Source: a bacterium | GTDB lineage: Bacteria; UBA10199; DSSB01 | Length of the DNA stretch: 50,212 bases | Assembly: GCA_035281585.1 (NCBI GenBank) | Contig: DATEDP010000038.1 | Coordinates: forward strand, 1-50,212 | Direction of reading: 5' to 3' | Shown here: piece after piece, positions 39,944-49,014 of the stretch | Layout: every line of letters begins with the position of its first letter | How positions within the stretch are numbered: the stretch's first letter is position 1 | Program-made: the position numbers and the translations under genes | The notes under the pieces: model-generated | Told to the model about the DNA's origin: nothing | Databases searched by the model: none | The model's input: the letters and a program-made list of their open reading frames with translations, nothing else

Positions 39944-41164
39944 ATGAAAAGGCGAAAACTTCGTTTCGTCGACTGCACGCTGCGCGATGGCGAACAGGCT
40001 CCGGGGGTCTTCTTCACCCTGGAGGAGAAGGTCGCCATCGCCGACTTATTGGACCAGGCCGGCATCGACGTGCTGGACGCCGGGATGCCGAGCGTCTCGG
40101 CCCAGGAGCGGAAAATCCTCGAGACCCTCGTCGACCGGGGTTACCGCGCGACCATCGCCGGCACCGTTCGGGCCAACCAGGAGGACATCGACCTGGCCGT
40201 GGACTGCGGCTTGAAAGAGGTCTTCCTCTTCATGCCGGTCAGTCCCCAGCACCTGAAGCATAAATTCGGCATCGGCATCCGCGAAGTCCGGCCCCGGATC
40301 GAGCGGGCCATCGAGCATGCCGCCGGCCGGGGCCTCCGGGTCAATTTCGTCGCCGAGGACTCGGTGCGAGCCGACCCCGAGGACTTGGCCCCGCTTTTCG
40401 ACCGGATCGGAGAGCTCGGCGCCCAAAGCGTCATTCTCTGCGACACCGTCGGCGTCATGATGCCCAACACCATGGAGGCCAACGTTCGGCGCCTCACCTC
40501 GCTCATGAAGAACGAGATGAGCTTGGGAGTGCATTGCCACAACGATTACGGCCTGGGCACGGCCAACACCTTGGCCGCGATCCACGCCGGCTGCAACGTG
40601 GTGACCGCCACCGTCAACGGCTTGGGCGAGCGGGCCGGCAACGCGCCCTTGGAGGAGATCGTCTGCGCGCTGGCCGACCTCGAGAGAACCGACCTCGGCA
40701 TCCGCCGGCCCGTTCTCTTGGCCCTTTGCCAGATGGTGGCCGAGGCCTCGGGCGTCTTCCTGATGCCGACCAAGCCGATCGCGGGCCTCAACGCCTTCCG
40801 CCATGAATCGGGCGTGCACGTCGACGGGATGCTCAAGGACCCCTCGACCTACGAATCGATCCGGCCCGAGACCTTGGGCCTTCGCCACCAGCTCATCCTC
40901 GGCAAGCATTCGGGCCGCGGCCTCGTCGAGGCCAAGCTCTCGAGCCGCGGAATCCGGGCCGAAGAAGGGGTCGTTCTCAAGATTTTGGAGCGGGTCAAAT
41001 CGGCCAAGGAATCGCGCGACAAGAAACCCTACGCCGAAATGGCCGATCGCCTTTCCCGTTTCTGGTCCGAATACCTGTCTTTTCCCGAGGAAAAGTTTTG
41101 GGAGATCGTCGACCGCGAGATCTCCGAGGCCTCGGCCTATGCGCTGAAGGAGAATCGGCTTTGA
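39944..41164 (+). CDS. Homocitrate/2-isopropylmalate synthase-like enzyme
   Basis: A 406-aa DRE-TIM acyl-CoA condensing enzyme. ATG 39944 is chosen because GAGGG is 8 bases upstream; ATG 39938 is too close. Motifs: [18 protein letters not shown] (divalent metal Asp and catalytic Arg), [31 protein letters not shown] (metal His pair), [15 protein letters not shown], and [12 protein letters not shown] of the C-terminal subdomain. There is no LeuA regulatory dimer domain, so it is the short form, like homocitrate synthase/NifV. It joins acetyl-CoA to a 2-keto acid. The stop overlaps the next start. No nif, lysine or leucine genes are near, and no 3-isopropylmalate-type dehydrogenase is seen, so the keto acid is unknown. 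Confidence 0.85.
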   Translation: MKRRKLRFVDCTLRDGEQAPGVFFTLEEKVAIADLLDQAGIDVLDAGMPSVSAQERKILETLVDRGYRATIAGTVRANQEDIDLAVDCGLKEVFLFMPVSPQHLKHKFGIGIREVRPRIERAIEHAAGRGLRVNFVAEDSVRADPEDLAPLFDRIGELGAQSVILCDTVGVMMPNTMEANVRRLTSLMKNEMSLGVHCHNDYGLGTANTLAAIHAGCNVVTATVNGLGERAGNAPLEEIVCALADLERTDLGIRRPVLLALCQMVAEASGVFLMPTKPIAGLNAFRHESGVHVDGMLKDPSTYESIRPETLGLRHQLILGKHSGRGLVEAKLSSRGIRAEEGVVLKILERVKSAKESRDKKPYAEMADRLSRFWSEYLSFPEEKFWEIVDREISEASAYALKENRL

Positions 41165-42489
41165 ACAACCGCACCCTCGTTGAAAAAATTTTGCGGCGAA
41201 GGGCGCTGGAACCGATCCTGCCGGGCAGCGAGTTCTTCCAAGTGCCGGTGGACTTGGTGCTGGGCCATGACGCTACCATCGCTCTGATCGCCGACCGCTT
41301 CAAGAAGAGCGGCCGCCACATCTGGGATCCGGAGCGCTGCTTTTTCGCCGCCGATCACTTCGCGCCGCCTTCGACGCCGGAACGGGCCGACATCCTGGCC
41401 CGCTATCTGAATTTCGTCGAGGAAGAAAAGGTGCCCCAGGACCTCCTCTACCAGGGGATCAGCCATCAGTTGATGGTCGAGGACAAGCGCTGCCGGCCGG
41501 GAATGGTGATCTGCGGAGCCGACTCCCACACCGTGATGGCCGGGGCCCTGGGCTGTTTCGCCACCGGCCTGGGCTCGACCGACATTATGGCGGTGCTCTT
41601 GACCGGCAAGGCCATCCTCCAAGTGCCGGAGTCGATCAAGATCGAGATCGCCGGCCGCCAATCACCCTGGCTCTTCGGGAAGGACATCGCGCTCGAGATC
41701 ATCCGCCGCATCGGCGAGGGCGGCGGCGTCGACCAAGTGCTGGAGCTCCACGACCGGGCCGATTTGAGCATGGACAGCCGGCTCACGATCTCCAACATGT
41801 CGGTCGAAGGCGGCGCGACCGCCGGCATCTTCGTGCCCGATGAAACCTTGCGCCGCTATCTTCGCTCCCGCGACGGCATCGAACCCGGCGAGGAGGGCTG
41901 GTTTCAGCCGGACGACGGCGCCCGCTATTCGCGAACCCTGCGGATCGACACCGAAGAGATGGCGCCGCTGGTGGCTCTGCCCGGGAATTTGAGCCGGATC
42001 GTGCCGGCGGCCGAAGCCAAGGGCGTGAAGGTCCGGCAAGTCTTCATCGGCTCCTGCGCCGGCGGCCGGCTCGAGGATCTGGCCATCGCCGCCCGGCTCC
42101 TGAAGGGCCGGCGGGTGGCGCCGGGGGTGCGGCTGGTGGTGACGCCGGCCAGCCAGCGAATCTTCCGCGAAAGCTTGGCCAACGGGATTTTCCAAGTCCT
42201 GACCGACGCCGGCGCGATGATCACCAACTCCTCTTGCGGAGCCTGCGGCGGAATCGACAAGGGCCTCATCGGAGCCGGCGAGGTCTGCGTCTCGACCTCC
42301 AACCGGAATTTCCGGGGTCGAATGGGATCGCCCGACGGCTTGATTTACCTGGCCTCGCCTTACACCGCGGCCGCCGCCGCGCTCAGCGGCGAGCTCGGCG
42401 ATCCCCGCGAAGTCTTCGACGAAGCCGAGATGCCGCACTTTCACGCCGAGCCTTGGCCGCTCCGCTCGGCCGCCGGAGGTGCCCGATGA
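41161..42489 (+). CDS. Aconitase-family dehydratase, large subunit (LeuC/HacA-like)
   Basis: A 442-aa protein; TTG start at 41161 inside the upstream stop (TTGA), with AAGGAG 8 bases before. It has the [4Fe-4S] cluster Cys residues in FIGSCAGGRLEDL and in NSSCGACGG, plus GADSHTVMAGALGCFATGLGSTD and SNMSVEGGATAGIF typical of isopropylmalate/homoaconitate dehydratases. It isomerises the product of the upstream synthase by water removal and re-addition. The small subunit is encoded next with a 4-bp overlap. The length is normal for the archaeal-type LeuC/HacA of about 420 aa. Confidence 0.88.
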   Translation: MNNRTLVEKILRRRALEPILPGSEFFQVPVDLVLGHDATIALIADRFKKSGRHIWDPERCFFAADHFAPPSTPERADILARYLNFVEEEKVPQDLLYQGISHQLMVEDKRCRPGMVICGADSHTVMAGALGCFATGLGSTDIMAVLLTGKAILQVPESIKIEIAGRQSPWLFGKDIALEIIRRIGEGGGVDQVLELHDRADLSMDSRLTISNMSVEGGATAGIFVPDETLRRYLRSRDGIEPGEEGWFQPDDGARYSRTLRIDTEEMAPLVALPGNLSRIVPAAEAKGVKVRQVFIGSCAGGRLEDLAIAARLLKGRRVAPGVRLVVTPASQRIFRESLANGIFQVLTDAGAMITNSSCGACGGIDKGLIGAGEVCVSTSNRNFRGRMGSPDGLIYLASPYTAAAAALSGELGDPREVFDEAEMPHFHAEPWPLRSAAGGAR

Positions 42490-42992
42490 TCCTCGAAGGC
42501 AAAGCCCTGGTGATGGGCGACAACGTCAACACCGACATGCTTCACCCTTCCCGCTTTTTTTCGCTCGACGACTCCCGGGTCCGCTCGGGCTTCATGCAGG
42601 CGGCGGCGAGCTATGAGGGGCTGGGCGGTGAAGATCTGTCGGGCCGAATCCTGCTGGCCGGCGATAATTTCGGCTGCGGCTCCAGCCGCGAGACCGGCGC
42701 CCGAGTTTTCTTGCTCGCCGGCATCAAAGCCATCGTCGCCCGTTCGATGGCTCGGATCTTCAGCCGCAACGTCCGCAATTTGGGCCTACCGGCCTTCGAA
42801 TGTCCGGAGCTGCCGGCACCGCTTCCGCCCGAGGCCGAGCTTCGCCTCGATTGGGATCGCGAAACCCTGACCCTCAAGGACGCCCAGGGCGAAAAAAAAT
42901 TCCCGCTCAAACCGCTCGACCCCTTCTGGAAGGCGGTGCTCGAGAAAGGCGGCCTGCTGCCCTATCTGGGAATCGAGGAAAAACGAGTCTAG
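42486..42992 (+). CDS. Aconitase-family dehydratase, small subunit (LeuD/HacB-like)
   Basis: A 168-aa swivel-domain subunit; ATG overlaps the large-subunit stop (ATGA). It has GDNVNTDMLHP near the start, LAGDNFGCGSSRETG (the substrate-binding GCGSSRE motif) and IKAIVARSMARIFSRNVRNLGLP. It pairs with the large subunit to form the active dehydratase. The loop after GDNVNTD is FFSLDDS, which in this family helps decide the substrate; I cannot assign it from sequence alone. Confidence 0.88.
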   Translation: MILEGKALVMGDNVNTDMLHPSRFFSLDDSRVRSGFMQAAASYEGLGGEDLSGRILLAGDNFGCGSSRETGARVFLLAGIKAIVARSMARIFSRNVRNLGLPAFECPELPAPLPPEAELRLDWDRETLTLKDAQGEKKFPLKPLDPFWKAVLEKGGLLPYLGIEEKRV

Positions 42993-43000
42993 GAGGACCC

Positions 43001-44125
43001 GTGGAACAGGAACTGTCGATGCTCAGCGAGAAAGTCGCCGGCTTCATCGCCAACCCCGAAGAAGCCGCCGGCGAATCCCGGTTCAACGAACTGGCCTTGG
43101 AAGTCTTTGACTGCCAGTACCGCCTGATCGCGCCCTATCGAAGGCTTTGCCAAAGCCGGGACCGGAGCCCCGCGAACGTCCGGCATTGGCGGGAAATTCC
43201 GGCGGTCCCGGCCGACGCCCTGAAGCATTTCTTTCTCTTCGCCGGAAAAGCCGAAGAAGTGGCCCGGACCTTCAAAAGCAGCGGAACCACCCAAGCCGGC
43301 CGGCAGAGCCAAGCTCATTTTTCGGAAACCGGCCTTCAATTGATGAACGCGTCGGTCGAGGCCAACGCCCGGGCCCGGCTTTTCCCGGAACGGCAGAAAA
43401 TCCGCATCCTGGCCCTCACCCCCAGCCCCGAGCAAGCGCCTGAGCTCATCATGGTCCACGGCATGAGCCGGATGCTGCGGAAGTTCGGCGACGCCGAGAG
43501 CCGCTTCTGCTTCGGCATGTCGCGGCTGGATTTACCGGCTTTGTTCGATGAGCTGAAGCGCAGCGTCGAGACCGGAGCGCCGGTCGCCCTGCTCGGCTCC
43601 TCCTTCGGCTTCGTCCATCTGTTCGACGCGATGGAGGAGCAGGGCTTGAAATTCCGGCTGCCGGCCGGCAGCCGGCTGATGGATGCCGGCGGCTACAAGG
43701 GGCGGAGCCGCGAGATCGAGCGTTCGGCCTTCGTCCAATGGGCGATGTCGATGCTCGGCTTGCCCAGCGACCGGGTCATCAACCTGCTCGGCATGACCGA
43801 GCTGGCCAGCCAGATCTACGACCAAGTCGGCGCCCAAAGCCAAAGTTCGGCGAACGGCCGAGCCAAGGCTCCGCCCCACTGGGTTCGCAGCCTGCTGGTC
43901 GATCCGGCCAAGAGCCGCGACGGCGAATTGGCGGAGGCCGAGGCCGGCCGGCCCGGCTTGCTGCGGCACTTCGACTTGGCCAACGTCGAGCGGCCGATCG
44001 CGATCCAGTCCGAGGACATCGCCGTCGCCCACGGGAACGGCTATGAGGTCTTGAGACGGACCAAGGGAGCCGAGCCCCGCGGCTGCTCGCTGAGCCTGGA
44101 AGAGTTCAACGGTCGTCAAGCTTAG
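43001..44125 (+). CDS. LuxE-like acyl-protein synthetase
   Basis: A 374-aa protein; GTG at 43001 with AGGAGG 5-10 bases upstream, 8 bp after the small dehydratase subunit. It is recognisable as the LuxE/acyl-protein synthetase family of the adenylate-forming superfamily: WREIPAVPADALKHF, FKSSGTTQAGRQSQAHFS (AMP-binding P-loop with SSGTTQ), MVHGMSRMLRKFG and VINLLGMTELASQIYD (the GMTE motif). LuxE activates a fatty or other carboxylic acid as AMP ester and passes it to a Cys, from which LuxC reduces it. The length equals LuxE. The LuxC-like gene follows 8 bp later. Confidence 0.85.
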   Translation: MEQELSMLSEKVAGFIANPEEAAGESRFNELALEVFDCQYRLIAPYRRLCQSRDRSPANVRHWREIPAVPADALKHFFLFAGKAEEVARTFKSSGTTQAGRQSQAHFSETGLQLMNASVEANARARLFPERQKIRILALTPSPEQAPELIMVHGMSRMLRKFGDAESRFCFGMSRLDLPALFDELKRSVETGAPVALLGSSFGFVHLFDAMEEQGLKFRLPAGSRLMDAGGYKGRSREIERSAFVQWAMSMLGLPSDRVINLLGMTELASQIYDQVGAQSQSSANGRAKAPPHWVRSLLVDPAKSRDGELAEAEAGRPGLLRHFDLANVERPIAIQSEDIAVAHGNGYEVLRRTKGAEPRGCSLSLEEFNGRQA

Positions 44126-44133
44126 AGGAAACG

Positions 44134-45600
44134 ATGGAAAATTTACCGCGCGCCGATTGGATTTCACCCGACTTGCAAAAAGTGCTGGATGCGATTCCGG
44201 GCGGAGCCGCTCGCTTCGTCAAGGAGTACGAGGGCGAGACTCCGCTGGTCGTCTCTTTCCAGCGTCTGTCTCCGCCGGCCATTCAAGCCGCCGCCGAGCA
44301 TCTTCGGGAAAGAAGGCGCCAGGTCCTGCTGCGGCGCTCGGTGCGGGAAATCGCCGAAGTCCTCGACCGGGCCTCGCTGACTTGGCTCGACAAGGGCTAC
44401 GCCCCGCGGCACGACGCGATCCCGCTCATTTCCCAAATCACCAAATTCTCGCCCGAAATGGTGGCTCATTCGATGGATCTGGAGCAAATCAGCTCCCGTG
44501 GCCCCCACCTGCTCGCAGCCTTGCAAAACGAAATCGGCGACCTCGAATTCCTCGACAAGTTCAAATTCAACGAGCGACTGGGCGGACACAGCATGGCGGT
44601 AGGACCCGAGGTGGTCGGCGCCATCTTCAGCTCCAATATCCCGGCCCTGCCCCACCTCGAAGTGATGCGGGCCTTCTTGGTCAAGGCGGCTTGCCTGGGC
44701 CGGGTCTCGGCCGGCGAGCCGATCTTTCTCTCGCTCTATGCCCGGACTTTGGCTGAGCTCGATCCCGAGCTCGCCTCCTGCCTGGCGGTCATCTACTGGG
44801 AACGCGGCGACTTCGACGCTGAAAACGTTTTCTTGAGCTCGATCGACTATCTGGTCGCCTACGGTGGCGACGCCCAGACCCAGAGGCTGCTTTCGATCAA
44901 GCCGCCGGGCCTCGAGGCCACCTGGCACGGGCACAAGCTCGGATTCTCCTATGTCTGCCGGGAATCCCTGCAGCCCGGCAGGCTTCCCGAGCTTGCCGAC
45001 AAGGTCGCCTACGACTTCACCATTCACGACGGCCACGCCTGCCTCTGCCCCCAAGTCTGCCTGGTGGAGCGCGATGGCGCGGTCTCGCCGCTCGAATTCG
45101 CCGAGGCCTGCGCCGAAGCCATGAAGTCCTGGGCCCGGCGCCTGCCGCCCCGCCAGCTCGATCTGTCGGCGGCCTCGAACAAGCTGAAGCTGCGCGACCT
45201 CAGCTTGATGCGCGATTCGGACGACGGCCGATTCAAGGTCGTCGCAGCTCCCGAGGATTACAGCTTCACCGTCGTTATCGAGGAAACCGACCGCTTCGAG
45301 CCCTCGCCCGGCGAGCGTTTTCTCCGCATCGTGCCGGTCCAAGGCTTGGAAGCCCTCGATCAGATGATCCGCCCGCTGGGCCGAAAATATTTGCAATGCG
45401 CCGCGGTGGCCGCCGAAAATGGCCGCTTCGAGGATATCCGGGAAATGCTGGCCCGCTGGGGAGTGAGCCGAGTCACGCCGCCGGGCCTGATGGGAACTCC
45501 TTCGATGATGTGGCACCACGACGGCTCTTCCTGCCTCGGAAAGATGCTGACTTGGTGCGACCACGAGCTCAAGCTGCCGGAGGAGCTGCTTGCGAAATGA
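44134..45600 (+). CDS. LuxC-like acyl-CoA/acyl-protein reductase
   Basis: A 488-aa NADPH-dependent reductase of the aldehyde-dehydrogenase superfamily. DHGHACLCPQ-like region: TIHDGHACLCPQVCLVE with probable thioester Cys303; VGPEVVGAIFSSNIPALPHLEVMRAFLVKAACLGRVSAGEPIF for nucleotide binding; TPSMMWHHDGSSCLGKML at the end, the WHHDG block typical of LuxC. It reduces an activated acyl group to an aldehyde. With the LuxE-like partner it would form a carboxylic acid reductase complex. No luxA, luxB or luxD genes are present, so the aldehyde probably feeds biosynthesis, not light. Confidence 0.87.
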   Translation: MENLPRADWISPDLQKVLDAIPGGAARFVKEYEGETPLVVSFQRLSPPAIQAAAEHLRERRRQVLLRRSVREIAEVLDRASLTWLDKGYAPRHDAIPLISQITKFSPEMVAHSMDLEQISSRGPHLLAALQNEIGDLEFLDKFKFNERLGGHSMAVGPEVVGAIFSSNIPALPHLEVMRAFLVKAACLGRVSAGEPIFLSLYARTLAELDPELASCLAVIYWERGDFDAENVFLSSIDYLVAYGGDAQTQRLLSIKPPGLEATWHGHKLGFSYVCRESLQPGRLPELADKVAYDFTIHDGHACLCPQVCLVERDGAVSPLEFAEACAEAMKSWARRLPPRQLDLSAASNKLKLRDLSLMRDSDDGRFKVVAAPEDYSFTVVIEETDRFEPSPGERFLRIVPVQGLEALDQMIRPLGRKYLQCAAVAAENGRFEDIREMLARWGVSRVTPPGLMGTPSMMWHHDGSSCLGKMLTWCDHELKLPEELLAK

Positions 45601-46579
45601 TGGGGGAACAACGCGGCCCGCGCTGCGCCTGCTGTCCTGGCGCGGCATCTGGGGCCGAGCCTTGCTCGAGGCCGTGATCGAGCCGTTCGCGCGCGAAACC
45701 GGAATTCGGGTCGAGCCCCGATTTCACGTCGGCCTGACTTTGCCCGATCCGCTCGATTGCGACGTCGTCTGGTCCAACGCCGTTCCGGCCCTGCGGATGG
45801 CCGCGGCCGATGCCTGCCTTCCCTTGACCGAGCGCGAGCTGCCCAGCCTTGCCTCGCTCCATCCCCGAGCCAAGCCTCTGGCCTCGGGTCGGGGTTGGCC
45901 GATCGTCTGCCCTTACGCCGTTCATTACGTCCTGGGCTATCGCCGCGAGGCTTTCGCCGGCCGCAAGCCCGACTCCTGGGCCGTGATGCTGGAGCCGAGA
46001 TTTCGCGGCAAGCTCGCGCTCTATCCCGGCGGCAACGGCCTTCATCCGATCGCCCAGGTCATGGGCGGCGGCCGGCTCGACGACATTCCCGAAGCCATGG
46101 AGCCCTGCTGGAATTTCGTCGGGGCCCTTCGGCCCCAGGTCGGCGGCCTCGATTACAGCATCGGGATGGAAGAGCGAATCCGCCGCCGGGAGCTCGACTT
46201 GTTCTTCCGGGCCCTGCCCAACGCCCTCGCCTTCCAGCAAGCCGGCCTCGATGTGGATTGGGCGGCGCCCAAAGAGGGGATCGCCGACACCCTCGACGCG
46301 CTCTGGATTCCGAAAAACATCGCCGAAGAGCGGCTCGCGGCGGCCAAAAAATTCATCGACTTCGCCCTTTCGGCGCCGGTCCTCCAAAACTGGTGCGCCA
46401 AGCTCGGGGCCTTGCCCCTGAACCTTCAAGCGGCTCCTTCGGGCCTGTTCGGCCAAGCGAGCGGGCTGCCGACCGGGCCCGACGATTTTCAGGGGATCTT
46501 GCACATTCCGGAACAAGTGAAGCTCCACCAGGAGAGGGCGTGGCAGAACCGTTTCGAGAGAATATTTTCATCCGCTTAG
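45590..46579 (+). CDS. Extracellular-solute-binding-like protein without signal peptide
   Basis: A 329-aa protein; the most likely start is TTG at 45590 (GGAGG about 7 bases before), overlapping LuxC by 11 bp. The sequence LRLLSWRGIWGRALLEAVIEPFARETGIRVEPRF through WPIVCPYAVHYVLGYRREAF and ADTLDALWIPKNIAEERLAAAKKFIDFALSAPVLQNW reads as a periplasmic binding-protein fold of the PotD/Fe(III)-binding cluster. No Sec, Tat or lipoprotein signal is present and no ABC permease or ATPase is nearby. It may therefore be a cytoplasmic binding protein or enzyme adapted from the fold. It sits inside the operon, so a pathway role is likely. Confidence 0.7.
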   Translation: MRNDGGTTRPALRLLSWRGIWGRALLEAVIEPFARETGIRVEPRFHVGLTLPDPLDCDVVWSNAVPALRMAAADACLPLTERELPSLASLHPRAKPLASGRGWPIVCPYAVHYVLGYRREAFAGRKPDSWAVMLEPRFRGKLALYPGGNGLHPIAQVMGGGRLDDIPEAMEPCWNFVGALRPQVGGLDYSIGMEERIRRRELDLFFRALPNALAFQQAGLDVDWAAPKEGIADTLDALWIPKNIAEERLAAAKKFIDFALSAPVLQNWCAKLGALPLNLQAAPSGLFGQASGLPTGPDDFQGILHIPEQVKLHQERAWQNRFERIFSSA

Positions 46580-46594
46580 CAAAGGAGAGGATCC

Positions 46595-48352
46595 ATGTCT
46601 GAATACGCAGGAAAAATATACGACGTCGCCATCGTCGGTGGCGGCCCGGCCGGTGCAACCCTGGGAGCTCGCCTGGCCCGAGAAACCAAGCTTTCGGTGG
46701 CGATCTTCGAGGCCGAGTTCTTTCCCCGGGACCATATCGGGGAGACTTTCGTCCACACGATCGTGCCCTCGCTTCAGGAAAGCGGGGCCTTGCCGAAGGT
46801 CTTGGCCAGCGAATGCTGGGTCAAGAAAAGCGGCGGCTTCTACTCCTGGGATCCTAAGCGGCCATGGTCGACTTTCTTCGAGCACGCCCTCCATGAAAGG
46901 GACGGCTACTTCCGCTGGGCGATCCATTGCAACCGGTCGGAGTTCGACCACATCCTCTTGGACCATGCCCGGGACAGCGGCGTCGAGGTCTATGAGGGAA
47001 TTCCGGCTCTCTCGTCGAAACGCGAAGGCGACATCACGACCTTGGACCTCGGCGTCTACGGCCAGGCTCAATGCCGGCTCTTCGTGAACAGCTCGGGCCG
47101 GGCCGGCAACACCACCATCACCGGCGAGCGGGCCTTCCTCTCCGACTACCGCAACATCGCGATCTGGAACCACGTCGTCAACGGCAAGCTGGCCCTCGAA
47201 CTGGATTACGACTGGAATATTTTCCGGGAGAAAAGGCTTTCGCCGGTCGGCAGCCTGGCCTTCGAAGACGGCTGGTTTTGGTATATCCCGGTGCCCAAGC
47301 TGATCCAGGGAAAGCGGGTCCTCACTCACTCGCTGGGGGTGGTCACCGATCCTTCGGCCCTGAAGGACCCCAAGAAGCGTTACACCGACTCGAAAATCTT
47401 CATGGAGACGGCCCGGAAGGTTCCGATCCTGGGTGAGCTCCTGCAGGAGGCCGAGCTGGTCTCCGATAAATTTCAGACCGCTCCCAACTACTCCCGGATC
47501 AGCGGCCGGATGTGTGATTGGGGAAAACGCGAGATCCGGATCGGCGACGCGGCTTACTTCGTCGACCCGCTCTTTTCCTCGGGCGTCCACTTCGCCCTTC
47601 AGCACGCCGGCATGGCGGTCGAGATGATCAAAGCCGCTTTCGACGACAAGCTCGCCGACAACCTCAAAAAGGAGCTCTGGGAGGATTACCACGAGTCGCT
47701 CGGCTCGGTGGCCCGCGGCTTCGCCCTGGGCATCGACCAATGGTACACCGAGATCGCCCTCCACAATCCCAACAGCGTCTACTGGAAACACCGCGGCGGC
47801 AAGCCGACCTTCGACACCCGGGCCGAAACCTTCCAATCCTTGGTCAACGGCCAAATCCACGGCGATCTGATCCAGGTCATCACCAAGGGCACCAACAGCG
47901 TGAACTCGCTGGGCAAGGAAGGCGCCCTGCGGCGGACCAACGACCAAATCAAGGATAAGGAGCCGCCAAAGGAGGCCCGGATCCGCCTCAAGCGCAACGT
48001 CGAGCTCAAGGAGAGCATGACCTTGGAAGGGCCGGTCCAAGCACCCGACGGCCGGATGATCTGTTTCCTCCATGGGCCCTATTGGGACGATCCCGATAAG
48101 CACGCCAAGGAGGTCTTGCCGCTCTGCGGAACGCCGCGCCAATGCCACCGCCTCTACTTCAACGACGATTCGAGCGACGTGAAGGTCAAGTTCATCGAGG
48201 ACCAGCACGGAGGCCTGGATTTGGTCAACATGCTGCGAAGCGGCGATTACTCCTACGGCCAGCTCCAGGAAAAGCTGAGTGACCCGCAAAAGCACATCCT
48301 ATTATTGACCCTGCTTTCGGACATGGTGGATTGGGATTGCCCAAGGACCTAG
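46595..48352 (+). CDS. Flavin-dependent halogenase-like protein
   Basis: A 585-aa FAD protein with AAGGAGAGG before the ATG. VAIVGGGPAGATLGARLAR (GxGxxG, 11-29); PRDHIGET (44-51) in the place of the PRxHVGES segment; the halogenase-type WFWYIP (W227-x-W-x-I-P232); GDAAYFVDPLFSSGVHFAL (about 316-334). Lys77 or Lys78 in CWVKKSGG is a candidate for the catalytic Lys. The WxWxIP motif separates flavin halogenases from ordinary monooxygenases. The last 180 residues are an extension with no recognised domain. It would chlorinate or brominate a small or carrier-bound substrate using FADH2, O2 and halide; the flavin reductase is not in the window. It closes the biosynthetic operon. Confidence 0.8.
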   Translation: MSEYAGKIYDVAIVGGGPAGATLGARLARETKLSVAIFEAEFFPRDHIGETFVHTIVPSLQESGALPKVLASECWVKKSGGFYSWDPKRPWSTFFEHALHERDGYFRWAIHCNRSEFDHILLDHARDSGVEVYEGIPALSSKREGDITTLDLGVYGQAQCRLFVNSSGRAGNTTITGERAFLSDYRNIAIWNHVVNGKLALELDYDWNIFREKRLSPVGSLAFEDGWFWYIPVPKLIQGKRVLTHSLGVVTDPSALKDPKKRYTDSKIFMETARKVPILGELLQEAELVSDKFQTAPNYSRISGRMCDWGKREIRIGDAAYFVDPLFSSGVHFALQHAGMAVEMIKAAFDDKLADNLKKELWEDYHESLGSVARGFALGIDQWYTEIALHNPNSVYWKHRGGKPTFDTRAETFQSLVNGQIHGDLIQVITKGTNSVNSLGKEGALRRTNDQIKDKEPPKEARIRLKRNVELKESMTLEGPVQAPDGRMICFLHGPYWDDPDKHAKEVLPLCGTPRQCHRLYFNDDSSDVKVKFIEDQHGGLDLVNMLRSGDYSYGQLQEKLSDPQKHILLLTLLSDMVDWDCPRT

Positions 48353-48372
48353 GAATGATTTAGGCCCAGGGC

Positions 48373-49014
48373 ATGGCCTTATTCATCACCTTCGAGGGCG
48401 GCGAGGGCAGCGGCAAAACCACCCAGATCCGCAAGCTGGAAGCGGCCTTGGCCGCCCGCGGCCTGCCGGTGCTGGCCACCCGCGAGCCCGGCGGCACCGA
48501 GACCGGCCGCGAGATCCGCCGCATTTTGCTCGATGAAAAGAACGGCCATCTCGCGCCTTGGACCGAGCTGCTGCTCTACGCCGCCGACCGGGCCCAGCAC
48601 GTCGCCGAGACCATCCGGCCGGCTTTGAGCCAGGGCAAGATCGTGCTCTGCGACCGCTTCACCGACGCGACGGTGGCCTATCAGGGCTTCGGTCGGGGCC
48701 TGGACCTGAAACTGATTCGGAGCTTGAACGAGCTGGCCACCCAGGGCCTTAAGCCCGACCTCACCTTCCTGCTCGATTTGCCGGTCAGCCTCGGACTGAA
48801 GCGGGCCAAGGCCCGGCTCGAGGCGACCGGAAAAAGCGAGGGCCGCTTCGAGGCCGAAGCCGAGTCCTTCCATGAAAAAATCCGGCGGGCTTATCTCCAA
48901 TTGGCCCAGGAAGAACTGCGGCGCTTCGTTTTGATCGATGCCGACGCCGAAATCGACGAGATCCACCGTCGAATCCTCGCGGCGACCGAGGCCCGGCTCG
49001 GGAGCGGACGATGA
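48373..49014 (+). CDS. tmk: Thymidylate kinase
   Basis: A 213-aa kinase that phosphorylates dTMP to dTDP with ATP. P-loop FEGGEGSGKTTQ (7-18), REPGGTETG substrate loop, CDRFTDATVAYQGFGRG (the DR(Y/F) motif) and a lid in RLEATGKSEGRFE. It is full length. The ATG lies 20 bp after the halogenase, with no visible promoter between, so transcription may continue from the biosynthetic operon. holB overlaps its stop by 4 bp, the usual tmk-holB pairing. Confidence 0.96.
   Translation: MALFITFEGGEGSGKTTQIRKLEAALAARGLPVLATREPGGTETGREIRRILLDEKNGHLAPWTELLLYAADRAQHVAETIRPALSQGKIVLCDRFTDATVAYQGFGRGLDLKLIRSLNELATQGLKPDLTFLLDLPVSLGLKRAKARLEATGKSEGRFEAEAESFHEKIRRAYLQLAQEELRRFVLIDADAEIDEIHRRILAATEARLGSGR

Noticed and set aside
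39944-42992. NifV, lysine or leucine biosynthesis, or a phosphonate pathway using homocitrate-like steps
   Set aside because: No nif, lys or leuB-type genes and no PEP mutase are near. The surrounding LuxE/LuxC and halogenase genes fit none of these.
43001-45600. A bioluminescence (lux) operon
   Set aside because: LuxE-like and LuxC-like proteins are present but luxA, luxB and luxD are not, and the neighbours are metabolic enzymes.
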